From NCBI GenBank assembly GCA_020073305.1, contig JAIQFK010000005.1, positions 124,001 to 188,000 on the forward strand: a DNA stretch of 64,000 bases. Reading direction: 5' to 3'. Under the pieces are notes generated by a model. The model was not told the DNA's origin and made no database searches. It saw only the letters and a program-made list of their open reading frames with translations. Made by a program: the position numbers and the translations under genes. The stretch comes from Terriglobia bacterium. GTDB lineage: Bacteria > Acidobacteriota > Terriglobia > Bryobacterales > Bryobacteraceae. This document shows positions 27,456 through 35,168 of this stretch, in pieces (position 1 is the stretch's first letter; each line of letters opens with the position of its first letter).

Positions 27456-29486
27456 CTAAATCCGGTGAAACGCCTTCAAGATTTCCCTCATGGAATACTC
27501 AAGCGCAATCGGCCGGCCGTGCGGGCAACTCATCGGACAGTCGGTCGCGGCCAGCGAGCGCAACAGCCACTCCATTTTGCTCTGGTCCAGCCGCATGTTG
27601 ATCTTAATAGCGGCGCGGCACGCAATGGATGCGGCAATCCCGCGGCGAATGTCATCGAGCGAAACGCGCCGCAACTCCCCCTCGGCGATTTCCAGCACCT
27701 CATACAGCACCTTCTCGAGATCCGGGGGAGCGATGGCGGCCGGCGACGCCTTCACCGCGATGGTGCGATTGCCGAATGGCTCGGTTTCGAAGCCCATCGA
27801 TTCCAGCTCACCGGCGATGCGCGCATACTCAATCTGCTGCTCCGCGGTCAGTTGCAACACGAGCGGCATGAGCAAGCGCTGCACTTCCACATTGCCGGCG
27901 GCACGCTGTTTGAGAACCTTCTCGAAAAGGATGCGCTCGTGCGCCACGTGCTGATCGATGATCCACAGGCCATCGCGCCCGGCGGCAATGATGAAGCTGT
28001 CGTGAATCTGCCCGAGCGGCCGTAGATCGGAGAGCGCGGACAAAGAACCGGATGCCGGCAGCGCCTCCGCGGGAAAACTGCCGTGCGTATCGGGCACACG
28101 GAGGCGAATGCCCGATGGCGGCTCAGGACCGAGTGCGATCGCGGCGTCGCCGAAGTCGAATCGCGGCTCGGGCGCTCGTGAGGGACGCAGATGGTACTCG
28201 GGCGCGGAGGAATGGGTCTGGTCGTCGTCCGGCAGCTCGAACGCCGGCTGAGACTCGAGACCGGGCGGCTGTGACGGCGCGTCGGCGGCGGCCTCGTTTT
28301 CGAGCATCTGCGAGAACTCGGAATACGGCATCCCAGCCGCGGGTTGGGCAGGCGACACCGGCTGTGCGTGCACGGCTTGGGGGGTTGGGCTCACGGCAAA
28401 GGCGGGTGCGGGCCGCGATTCAATCAACCGGTCGCGAATCGCGTCGCGCACAAAATCGTGCACGAAGGACTGATGCCGGAATCGAACCTCGGTTTTCGAA
28501 GGGTGCACATTGACGTCCACTTCCTCATAGTCGCATTCCAGAAACAGCAGCGCGAACGGGAAGCAGGCCGCGGGCATCAGATTGTGATACGCGGAGGAGA
28601 GCGCATGCAAGAGGGACCGGTCGCGAATCAGCCGCCCATTGACGAAAATGAAAATCGAATTGCGGTTGGCCTTCTGCACCTGCGGCCGGGAGACGAAGCC
28701 TCGCAACCGGAACAGCCGCGTGGAAGGTTCTTCCGGCTCGCGGCGGAACTCCGCAATGGCTTCCGAAGGCGGGACCGATGGCGGCGGCAAGAGGATCTGT
28801 TTCTCACAGGCGCCCAGGTCCACCAGTTCGTCTAATGCCCCCGTGCCAAATACCTGGAAGACGCGCTCGCGCAACGTGGCCACTGGGGTGACGTGAAGCA
28901 GTTCGCCTCCGCCGCTCGAAAGCCAAAACGTTTTGTCGGGGTGCGCGAGGCTGTAGTGCGTCACGAGAGAAGCGATGTGCGCCAGTTCGGTCTGGTCCGA
29001 GCGCAGAAATTTCTTGCGCGCCGGGACATTGAAAAACAGATCGCGCACCGCGATGGATGTACCCGCCGCGAGCGCCGTTTCTTCCGAGCGCAGCATTTTC
29101 CCGCCAGCGATCTCCACGCACGAGCCGGTGGATTCCTCCGCCGAGCGCGTTTCCAGAAGCAGCCGCGACACCGAACCGATGGAAGGCAGCGCTTCCCCGC
29201 GAAAACCCAGCGTGGTGATGGAGAGCAGGTCCTTGACGTCGCGCAGCTTGCTGGTTGCGTGGCGCTCAAACGCCAGCATGGCATCATCGCGCAACATGCC
29301 GCATCCGTTGTCCACGACGCGAATCAGGCGCCGCCCGCCATTTTCAATTTCGATGCGAAACGACGTTGCGCCGGCGTCCAGCGAGTTTTCCAGAAGTTCT
29401 TTGACCACCGATGCAGGCCGTTCCACCACCTCACCGGCCGCGATCTTGTTGGCGACCTGATCGGGAAGAACGCGAATGCGGCCCAT
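27456..29486 (-). CDS. mutL: DNA mismatch repair protein MutL (endonuclease type)
   Basis: MutL couples MutS mismatch recognition to strand incision. The 676-residue protein has the GHKL ATPase N-terminus (VANKIAAGEVVERP, LLENSLDAGA, DNGCGM, GFRGEALPSI), a low-complexity linker (about 370-470) and a C-terminal dimerisation domain. The latter contains the metal-binding endonuclease motif DQHVAHERILFE together with ACRAAIK and CPHGRP. It therefore belongs to the nicking MutL class, expected where no MutH is used. It is divergent from scpA across a 98 bp gap containing a long hairpin repeat. Confidence 0.96.
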   Translation of the reverse strand: MGRIRVLPDQVANKIAAGEVVERPASVVKELLENSLDAGATSFRIEIENGGRRLIRVVDNGCGMLRDDAMLAFERHATSKLRDVKDLLSITTLGFRGEALPSIGSVSRLLLETRSAEESTGSCVEIAGGKMLRSEETALAAGTSIAVRDLFFNVPARKKFLRSDQTELAHIASLVTHYSLAHPDKTFWLSSGGGELLHVTPVATLRERVFQVFGTGALDELVDLGACEKQILLPPPSVPPSEAIAEFRREPEEPSTRLFRLRGFVSRPQVQKANRNSIFIFVNGRLIRDRSLLHALSSAYHNLMPAACFPFALLFLECDYEEVDVNVHPSKTEVRFRHQSFVHDFVRDAIRDRLIESRPAPAFAVSPTPQAVHAQPVSPAQPAAGMPYSEFSQMLENEAAADAPSQPPGLESQPAFELPDDDQTHSSAPEYHLRPSRAPEPRFDFGDAAIALGPEPPSGIRLRVPDTHGSFPAEALPASGSLSALSDLRPLGQIHDSFIIAAGRDGLWIIDQHVAHERILFEKVLKQRAAGNVEVQRLLMPLVLQLTAEQQIEYARIAGELESMGFETEPFGNRTIAVKASPAAIAPPDLEKVLYEVLEIAEGELRRVSLDDIRRGIAASIACRAAIKINMRLDQSKMEWLLRSLAATDCPMSCPHGRPIALEYSMREILKAFHRI

Positions 29487-29490
29487 AAGA

Positions 29491-29562
29491 AGGTGTTAGG
29501 TGCCAGGTCTTAGGTGTTGGTGTTGCCTTTCCCTGACACCTAGCACCTGGAACCTAATACCT
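29491..29562. repeat. Long imperfect inverted repeat in the mutL/scpA gap
   Basis: Arms at 29491-29517 and 29536-29562, 27 bases each, pair with about four mismatches around an 18-base loop. Each arm is itself built from near-copies of the unit TTAGGTG, so the structure is both a direct and an inverted repeat. It occupies most of the divergent intergenic region and may overlap both promoters. Confidence 0.8.
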
Positions 29563-29584
29563 ATTGATGCTATCGTAGTCCTCA

Positions 29585-30370
29585 GTGTCGTCGTCTCTCA
29601 ATTTTCATCTGGAGCACTACGAAGGCCCGCTGGACCTGCTTCTCGATTTAATTCGCAAGCAGCAGATCGATATTCGCGACATCCCCATCGCTAAAATCAC
29701 CGCCCAGTATTTCGAGTACATGGAAAAGGCGCGCCAAATGGACATTGACCTCAGCGCCGAGTTCGTCTACATGGCGGCAACGCTGATTTACATCAAGTCC
29801 AAGATGCTGCTGCCGGAGGACCCCATACTCGCCAAGGATGGCGCCGAAGAGGATCCCCGCCAGGAACTGGTCGATCGCCTGCTCGAGCACGAGCAGTATA
29901 AGAATGCCGCCGAGATGCTCCAGCAGAAGCGTTTGATCGAGGAAAATGTCTGGTCTAATCCGCAGGTGAAAGCCTTCATTTCGGAGGACGAAGATCCGGG
30001 CATCAGCACCACGCTGTTCGACCTGGTGAAGGCGTTCGGCGAGGTCTTAGAGCGCGCGAAGAACCGTCCCATCTACGAGGTCGCGGGAGAGGACGTCAGC
30101 GTGGCCGACATGATGCTCTACTTGAAATCAATCTTTCTTTCCGTTGGAGACGATGAGCCGGTCTTCATCGTGCGCATTTTCGAGCGGCAGCGCAGCCGCC
30201 GCGCCATGATCGCTCTGTTTCTCGCGGTCCTCGAGATGGTGAAATTGCAGGCCGTTGAGGTCTGCCAGCAGGATCTGTTTGGAGAGATTGCGCTGCGGCG
30301 CCAGAAGTCGTTCGATACGGTCTTCGCCGGTGGCGATCCCGTTTCGGCAATCGAGAAGGATTACAGATAA
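29585..30370 (+). CDS. scpA: Segregation and condensation protein A
   Basis: ScpA is the kleisin subunit that bridges SMC heads in the chromosome-condensing SMC-ScpAB complex. The 261-residue protein starts at GTG with FHLEHYEGPLDLLLDLI, then IDIRDIPIAKITAQY and the EFVYMAATLIYIKSKMLLP segment, the conserved SMC-neck-binding N-terminal region. A winged-helix C-terminus follows. scpB begins 6 bases downstream. No smc gene is in the window. The 5' flank carries the long inverted repeat described separately. Confidence 0.95.
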   Translation: MSSSLNFHLEHYEGPLDLLLDLIRKQQIDIRDIPIAKITAQYFEYMEKARQMDIDLSAEFVYMAATLIYIKSKMLLPEDPILAKDGAEEDPRQELVDRLLEHEQYKNAAEMLQQKRLIEENVWSNPQVKAFISEDEDPGISTTLFDLVKAFGEVLERAKNRPIYEVAGEDVSVADMMLYLKSIFLSVGDDEPVFIVRIFERQRSRRAMIALFLAVLEMVKLQAVEVCQQDLFGEIALRRQKSFDTVFAGGDPVSAIEKDYR

Positions 30371-30376
30371 CCAGGC

Positions 30377-31057
30377 ATGGAAGACACATTTGCAAGCGCA
30401 TCGACCCCGCCAGAAGCCGTTTCCGCCGATGAGCTTTTGACCTCGTCTGCCGGTCAGGCTGTGGCCCTTTCGTCCACCGACGCCCAGTTGAAGGCCGTAC
30501 TCGAGGCCATCGTCTACGTGACGGAGGAGCCGCTCTCGGCCATCCAGATCGCCGATGCGCTGGGCGAGCCGCGCGAGCGCGTGGAGAAGCTGCTGGAGCT
30601 TCTGGTCGGTCAATTTGACCTGCCCGAGCACGGCGTGACCATTCGCGAAGTGGCTGGCGGCTACAAGATGGCCACCAAGGCGGAGCACCACGAGCGCGTG
30701 CGCGCTTTCGTCAAGAGCTTGCGTCCGCAGCTGAAACTCTCGCTGCCCGCGCTCGAGACTCTCGCCGTCATCGCGTACAAACAGCCCGTCACGGCGCCCG
30801 AGATTCTCGAAATCCGGGGTGTTCAGGGCGCGGGCGTCCTCAAGACCCTTCTCGACCGCAAACTCATCGCTACCGCGGGCCGGAAGGACGTCATCGGCAA
30901 GCCTATCCTCTATAAGACGACCAAAGAGTTTATGGTCCAGTTCGGCTTGAAGGACTTGAGCGAGCTGCCCACGCTCAAGGAGTTCGAAGAGATCCGGCGC
31001 CTGGCCTTGTCGGACGAGCCCGCGGCGTCCGAAGCGGATCAAGGCGCCGCATCGTAA
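30377..31057 (+). CDS. scpB: Segregation and condensation protein B
   Basis: ScpB forms a dimer with two winged-helix domains per subunit and binds ScpA. The 226-residue protein has an N-terminal disordered stretch of about 35 residues. Typical segments follow: LEAIVYVTEEPLSAIQIADAL, REVAGGYKMATK, ETLAVIAYKQPVTAPEI and the RGVQGAGVLKTLLDRKLI hairpin. It lies between scpA (6-base gap) and the rluB gene (10-base gap). The scpA-scpB-rluB order is widely conserved. Confidence 0.95.
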   Translation: MEDTFASASTPPEAVSADELLTSSAGQAVALSSTDAQLKAVLEAIVYVTEEPLSAIQIADALGEPRERVEKLLELLVGQFDLPEHGVTIREVAGGYKMATKAEHHERVRAFVKSLRPQLKLSLPALETLAVIAYKQPVTAPEILEIRGVQGAGVLKTLLDRKLIATAGRKDVIGKPILYKTTKEFMVQFGLKDLSELPTLKEFEEIRRLALSDEPAASEADQGAAS

Positions 31058-31067
31058 GAGACCCGAG

Positions 31068-31829
31068 ATGGCGGAAGAGCGGCTGCAGAAGATTCTGTCC
31101 CGCGCGGGAGCTGCGTCCCGCCGCAAAGCCGAACAGATGATTCTCGAGGGCCGTGTCGCCGTCAATGGCGCCGTCGTCACCGAGATGGGCAGCAAAGCCG
31201 ATCTCGAGCGAGATCACGTGCGCGTCGATGGCAAGCTGCTGCACGCTCCCAAGCGCCTCGTGTATATCGCGCTCCACAAGCCCAACAACTGCGTCACGAC
31301 TGTCGCGGATCCCCAGGGCCGTGGCACGGTCATGGACCTGCTGCACGGCGTCAAAGAGCGTGTGTACCCGGTGGGCCGGCTGGATTACCACAGCGAGGGC
31401 TTGTTGCTGCTTACCAACGATGGCGATCTGGCGAATGGCGTCACTTCCGCCGCCAGCCATCTTCCCAAGACCTATCTCGTGAAAGTCAATGGCGCGCTGA
31501 CGGCCGAGCAGGAGCAGGCTTTTCGCGGCGGAGTGCCCGTCGAGGGCCGCCGCACCGCGCCCGCGGGCCTGAAATTGGTGCGCAGCGCCGAAAACCCCTG
31601 GTATGAAGTGCGCCTGTTCGAAGGGCGCAAGAACCAGATCCGGATGATGTTCAAACATTTCGGACGGCTGGTGGAGAAGCTCAAGCGCGTCAAGATAGGT
31701 CCGCTGGACCTGGGACCATTAAGGCCAGGCGAATTTCGGCACTTGACGCCGTCTGAAGTAGTCCAGTTGCGGAAAGCCATCCAGCGGCGAAAGGAAGTGG
31801 TCCTCGGCGCCTCGGCGTCTCGGCGGTAA
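31068..31829 (+). CDS. rluB: 23S rRNA pseudouridine synthase RluB family
   Basis: Isomerises a uridine in 23S rRNA (U2605 in E. coli for RluB). The 253-residue protein has an S4 RNA-binding domain at about 4-50 (RLQKILSRAGAASRRKAEQ) and the RsuA/RluB catalytic domain, with the catalytic Asp106 in VGRLDYHSEGLLLLTND. EGRKNQIRMM lies near the C-terminus. RluB is chosen over RsuA/RluE because of the scpA-scpB neighbourhood, the usual location of rluB. The last codons and start of the next gene are 4 bases apart. Confidence 0.9.
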   Translation: MAEERLQKILSRAGAASRRKAEQMILEGRVAVNGAVVTEMGSKADLERDHVRVDGKLLHAPKRLVYIALHKPNNCVTTVADPQGRGTVMDLLHGVKERVYPVGRLDYHSEGLLLLTNDGDLANGVTSAASHLPKTYLVKVNGALTAEQEQAFRGGVPVEGRRTAPAGLKLVRSAENPWYEVRLFEGRKNQIRMMFKHFGRLVEKLKRVKIGPLDLGPLRPGEFRHLTPSEVVQLRKAIQRRKEVVLGASASRR

Positions 31830-31833
31830 ATCC

Positions 31834-32241
31834 ATGGCGAACCCTGCCGGCATCCTGCGCTCTTGCCACACCATCGCCGTGGTCGGTCTCTCCAGCAAGC
31901 GCTACCGCCCCAGTTTCGGGGTTGCGGAATACATGAAGGACGCGGGCTTCCGCATCATTCCGGTCAATCCATTCGAGAGCGAAGTTCTCGGTGAAAAATC
32001 CTATAAGACGCTCGACAGCATCCCGGAGCCTATCGACGTCGTCGACATTTTCCGCAGATCGGAGTTTGTACCGGAGATTGTCGAGGCTGCGATTCGCATC
32101 GGCGCGCGCGTCATCTGGATGCAAGAGGGCGTGATCCATGAAGAGGCCGCGGCGAAAGCCCGCGCCGCCGGGCTCCAGGTGGTAATGGACCGGTGCATCC
32201 TCAAAGAACACCGCCGCATGATGGTCAGCTCAAATTCTTGA
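31834..32241 (+). CDS. CoA-binding domain protein (YccU-like)
   Basis: A 135-residue Rossmann-type protein of the CoA-binding family. Visible features are the nucleotide loop IAVVGLSSKRYRPSFGV, the segment IIPVNPFESEVLGEKSY and VIWMQEGVIHEEAA, with the conserved final MDRCILKEH containing the invariant Cys-x-x-x-Glu-His region. Family members bind CoA, but a catalytic role is not established. It is the fourth gene of the scpA-scpB-rluB run. Its last 17 bases overlap the convergent DUF192 gene. Confidence 0.85.
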   Translation: MANPAGILRSCHTIAVVGLSSKRYRPSFGVAEYMKDAGFRIIPVNPFESEVLGEKSYKTLDSIPEPIDVVDIFRRSEFVPEIVEAAIRIGARVIWMQEGVIHEEAAAKARAAGLQVVMDRCILKEHRRMMVSSNS

Positions 32242-32578
32242 TTTCCAGTTGATCGCCGCGTTCGGTCCCCGTGCGCGCGATGGTGCCCGCCGGCAACTCG
32301 AGAACCGAGTGCGCCGTCAGACACGCGGAAACACGCCACGGCGCCATCTCCGGACGGATTTTCTTGACGCGGTGCTTGCGGTCGAGATAGATCACATCGA
32401 TCGTGAATTTCATGAAGAAGCAGTGCACGGATTCGCACGGCACGATCCACAGCCCCTCACCGGGTTCCAGACGCGTGTGCTTCAGCAGGCCCGTGCGCCG
32501 CTTGGCGCTGGTATCGGCAACTTCGGCGTTATCCGCCAGCACCACTTCGCGCGTCACATTGCGTACGTGAATTTTCAA
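32225..32578 (-). CDS. DUF192 family protein
   Basis: A 117-residue DUF192 protein. The family motif is clear: RRTGLLKHTRLEPGEGLW, CFFMKFTIDVIYLD, and VLELPAGTIARTGTERGD. No signal peptide is present, although many homologues are secreted. The start is uncertain: I chose the TTG at 32578, where the homology begins, although the nearest AGAGG abuts it too closely. The open frame continues upstream through a repeat-rich region that is unlikely to be coding. Function is unknown. Confidence 0.75.
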   Translation of the reverse strand: MKIHVRNVTREVVLADNAEVADTSAKRRTGLLKHTRLEPGEGLWIVPCESVHCFFMKFTIDVIYLDRKHRVKKIRPEMAPWRVSACLTAHSVLELPAGTIARTGTERGDQLEIKNLS

Positions 32579-32705
32579 ACCTCTGGTTATAGCAAAACCG
32601 GATGGCTTGGCGTGGCGAGCGCGTCGGGGACTGGCTCCACCGTCCCTAATCGAGCCGCCCACAAAACCACCATCCGGCTTGTCGTGGACGGTGGTGCCTG
32701 TCCCC

Positions 32706-32774
32706 TCTGGACGGGAACCCGGACGGGAACCCGGGACGGGAACCCGGGGAACCCGGGGAACCCGGGGAACCCGG
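32706..32774. repeat. Short tandem repeat, GGGAACCC-type units
   Basis: About three units of 12 bases (GGACGGGAACCC, with small changes) are followed by three to four units of 9 bases (GGGGAACCC). The unit is partly self-complementary, so the array can fold. It directly abuts the left arm of the inverted repeat at 32773. Confidence 0.85.
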
Positions 32775-32834
32775 GACAGTACACTCAATTCACTAGCAAC
32801 CGCTCTCAGAAATCCGATTTGAGTGTACTGTCCC
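32773..32834. repeat. Perfect 16-base inverted repeat with 30-base centre
   Basis: GGGACAGTACACTCAA at 32773-32788 is exactly complementary to 32819-32834. The 30-base centre has no obvious gene. Length and perfection suggest a REP/MITE-like element or a strong hairpin. There is no T-run. Confidence 0.8.
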
Positions 32835-32944
32835 CCGTTTCTCTTCCTGCTCCGGTGAGTCGCGGGGGGCGTACCAATCAGTGAGGAGCAAAACGAATCA
32901 GCCTGCCCTGGCACCCTGTCAATGACGGGTACGCTATTGAGCGC

Positions 32945-35146
32945 CTACCGCACCACAACCTTCTCCGCCGCCAGATTCTCGAACTCATCCTGCACTCGCA
33001 CGGCAATCGTGTGTTCGCCCGCCGCGACATCCGGCAGTGTGAGAGCGTAGTCAAGCTCGCGGGAATCGGACAGCTTGGTGACCGGGTCGACCACCATCCA
33101 CTCGCCTCCGTCCACCGAGTACTCGGCTTTGGTGATGACGCTGCGGGCGTCGGCTGCGTGCCAGCGCACTTCGATCCGATTCGCGTTGCGCGTGCCCGCA
33201 AGGCCGGTGACCCGCGGCGGCGTGTTGTCGATGTCAAACACTTCGCTTTCGAGCTGGCCGGTGAGCGCGTCTTCTTTTGTGTTGCCGGGCAGGTCGGATG
33301 CGGTTACGCGCAGCCGGTACTCGCCGTCGGGAAAAGCCGTCGAATCCCAACTGGTGTGCTTTTCGCGGACTTTATCCTTGAGCAGCTTCCACTCGGTTTC
33401 GCCGGCGCCGCGAATTTCCACCGTATAGATCAGGCTATCTCCGTTGTCGTCCACGGCGACCCACCGGGCACCAATGGCACCCTTTGCATACTGCAGAGCC
33501 GGCGTCGAGGTGGTATCGGTTGCGGGTGTCGTGACGGTGTGGCTGGCGGATTTTCCAAGCGGCGGCAAGTTTAGTGTCTGCGGGCTGCCCGCAGAAGACC
33601 CGGGCGCGGGGAACTTGTAATTGGGCGGCGTGATTTCGATCTCCGCAACGCGCGGTGCGACGTTTCTCGGCAGATAGGCGACTTCGACCGAGTCGAGCTG
33701 CGGCGACTTCCCCGATTTATCGGCGGGATCCATGGCCAGTGTGGCTCTCCATTGGATAAACCGCGCGGGTGGCGAGGTTACGCGCGCACCTTCCTCGGAA
33801 GTGATAGCGCCCGACCATGCGCTCCAGTTCCGCTGCGGCCGGTCGAGATTTCCGCTGCGCGTTTCGATGGCGATCCGCCCCGCCGACGCGGAGCCTTTGA
33901 AGCTCAGCCGGCCCCAGTGCGAAAACATCCCCGCATCGAAGACATCGGATTCGACCGATCCCTCGCGTTCCAGCCCCGGCCCGATCTCGTACACCTTTCC
34001 CACGTTTCCCGTGGCTGCGTACAGTTTCCCGTTTTCTCCGCCCACCAGCGCAGTCACCTGCGTAGGGGCGGCGTTCACCAGTTCGGTATAGAGCGCGTCC
34101 GTGTCCACGCGATAAATGCAGCCCTTGTTGCCAGTGCCAATGAGGGGCTTGCCCGTCGCATCGAAGGCGATGCTGTAGATGATGTCGTGCGCATGGCTCC
34201 AGACCTTCTCCGGATAGCTATCCGGGTGGATGCGATAAAGATCCGAACCACCGGAAACGGTGATCGCGCCAGGTCCCGATGCCATGGACGGCGGCGCCGC
34301 CGGCGGCAGATGCGGCGAGCTTGGCCCTGCCGGCTGCCCACTGGGGGACGGAAGAGGCGCTGGAGGCGGCGCGGGCGCTGCCTGCGTGGCAGCCTGTTTG
34401 GTGCCGCTGCCGGCCGCGTATACCGATCCGTCTTTCGCCACGGCCACCGAAGTAATCTCCCGCTTCCCCATTTCATACAGCACGAAACCTTCGCCGGCGG
34501 GCGAAATTCTCAGAACCAGCCCATTCGGCTCCGTGCCCGCGATCAGATTGCCGTGGCTGTCGAAAATCATCGACCGCACATGCGTCTCTTCGCTCTTGAA
34601 GAAGACCGACCCCTTGCCATCGGGCGTTACGCGGTGAATCTCGCCCGGATCGCCGGTTCCCACGAACAGATCGCCCTTCGTGTCGAATGCCATCGCCCAG
34701 ATGTATTTGGCCTTGGGATCGTAGAAAACATCGGCCTTGCCGTCGTTTGAAACTCGATACACTTTGCCGTCCGGCGCCGTAGCCACGAACACACGATCAT
34801 TTTTGTCGATCACGATCGCGTGGATCTCGATCGCCTGAAACTCCGCCAGCGTCTTCTTTTCCCCGCCGGGCGAAACGCGGTAAAGCTTGGCTCCCGGACC
34901 GCCGCCCGTGTACAGGTTCCCCTTGGAATCCCGCGCCAGCGTCCAAAGATAGGCGGACGGGGAGTCGTACAATTCCTCGAAACGTGGCGCCAGCGTCAGC
35001 CGACCATCGCTGCGCAAGGATATATTTTTGATGATTCCTTTTTCGAAATCCGAGAAGTCGGTCTCGACCCAGGTGCGCGTCTGACCGGCCCACGCCCAGA
35101 CGACAAGCGTGCCCAGACAGGCCAAACCGATAATTGATTTTTTCAT
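32945..35146 (-). CDS. Secreted beta-propeller protein with C-terminal Ig-like modules
   Basis: A 733-residue exported protein. A signal peptide (IIGLACLGTLVVWAWAG) leads to repeated propeller blades (about 60-250 and 300-390) with the recurring pattern of a dipeptide-rich strand, such as DSKGNLYTGG, DKNDRVFVATAPDG, DTKGDLFVGTGDPG and DSHGNLIAGTEPNG. A Pro/Ala-rich linker of about 40 residues interrupts the blades near 255-295. Beta-sandwich regions occupy the C-terminal half, including an Ig-like segment with DNTPPRVTGLAG. It lies 22 bases downstream of the S55 peptidase gene and is presumably co-transcribed. It may be a binding partner or substrate scaffold; this is inference. Confidence 0.75.
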   Translation of the reverse strand: MKKSIIGLACLGTLVVWAWAGQTRTWVETDFSDFEKGIIKNISLRSDGRLTLAPRFEELYDSPSAYLWTLARDSKGNLYTGGGPGAKLYRVSPGGEKKTLAEFQAIEIHAIVIDKNDRVFVATAPDGKVYRVSNDGKADVFYDPKAKYIWAMAFDTKGDLFVGTGDPGEIHRVTPDGKGSVFFKSEETHVRSMIFDSHGNLIAGTEPNGLVLRISPAGEGFVLYEMGKREITSVAVAKDGSVYAAGSGTKQAATQAAPAPPPAPLPSPSGQPAGPSSPHLPPAAPPSMASGPGAITVSGGSDLYRIHPDSYPEKVWSHAHDIIYSIAFDATGKPLIGTGNKGCIYRVDTDALYTELVNAAPTQVTALVGGENGKLYAATGNVGKVYEIGPGLEREGSVESDVFDAGMFSHWGRLSFKGSASAGRIAIETRSGNLDRPQRNWSAWSGAITSEEGARVTSPPARFIQWRATLAMDPADKSGKSPQLDSVEVAYLPRNVAPRVAEIEITPPNYKFPAPGSSAGSPQTLNLPPLGKSASHTVTTPATDTTSTPALQYAKGAIGARWVAVDDNGDSLIYTVEIRGAGETEWKLLKDKVREKHTSWDSTAFPDGEYRLRVTASDLPGNTKEDALTGQLESEVFDIDNTPPRVTGLAGTRNANRIEVRWHAADARSVITKAEYSVDGGEWMVVDPVTKLSDSRELDYALTLPDVAAGEHTIAVRVQDEFENLAAEKVVVR

Positions 35147-35168
35147 GATGGGGTGGCGTTGCTCTTGC

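Larger units (their letters stand above)
32579..32944. other. Non-coding, repeat-bearing stretch of about 366 bp
   Basis: No convincing gene is visible between the DUF192 start and the propeller stop. The stretch holds the tandem GGGAACCC-type repeat and the 16-base inverted repeat annotated separately, flanked by ordinary intergenic sequence. Open frames across it on either strand translate to low-complexity Gly-Phe-Pro or Gly-Thr-Arg strings and are rejected. Confidence 0.7.

Noticed and set aside
27601-27640. Apparent similarity of the mutL ACRAAIK region to the DUF885 upstream sequence
   Set aside because: Only about 20 bases with two mismatches; chance similarity of GC-rich coding sequence is enough.
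32587-32784. Collagen-like Gly-Phe-Pro open frame
   Set aside because: It is a translation of the GGGAACCC tandem array with no ribosome site, and the opposite frames give equal low-complexity strings.
32706-32834. Possible CRISPR array
   Set aside because: Units are 9-12 bases and adjoin without unique spacers; no cas genes are present.
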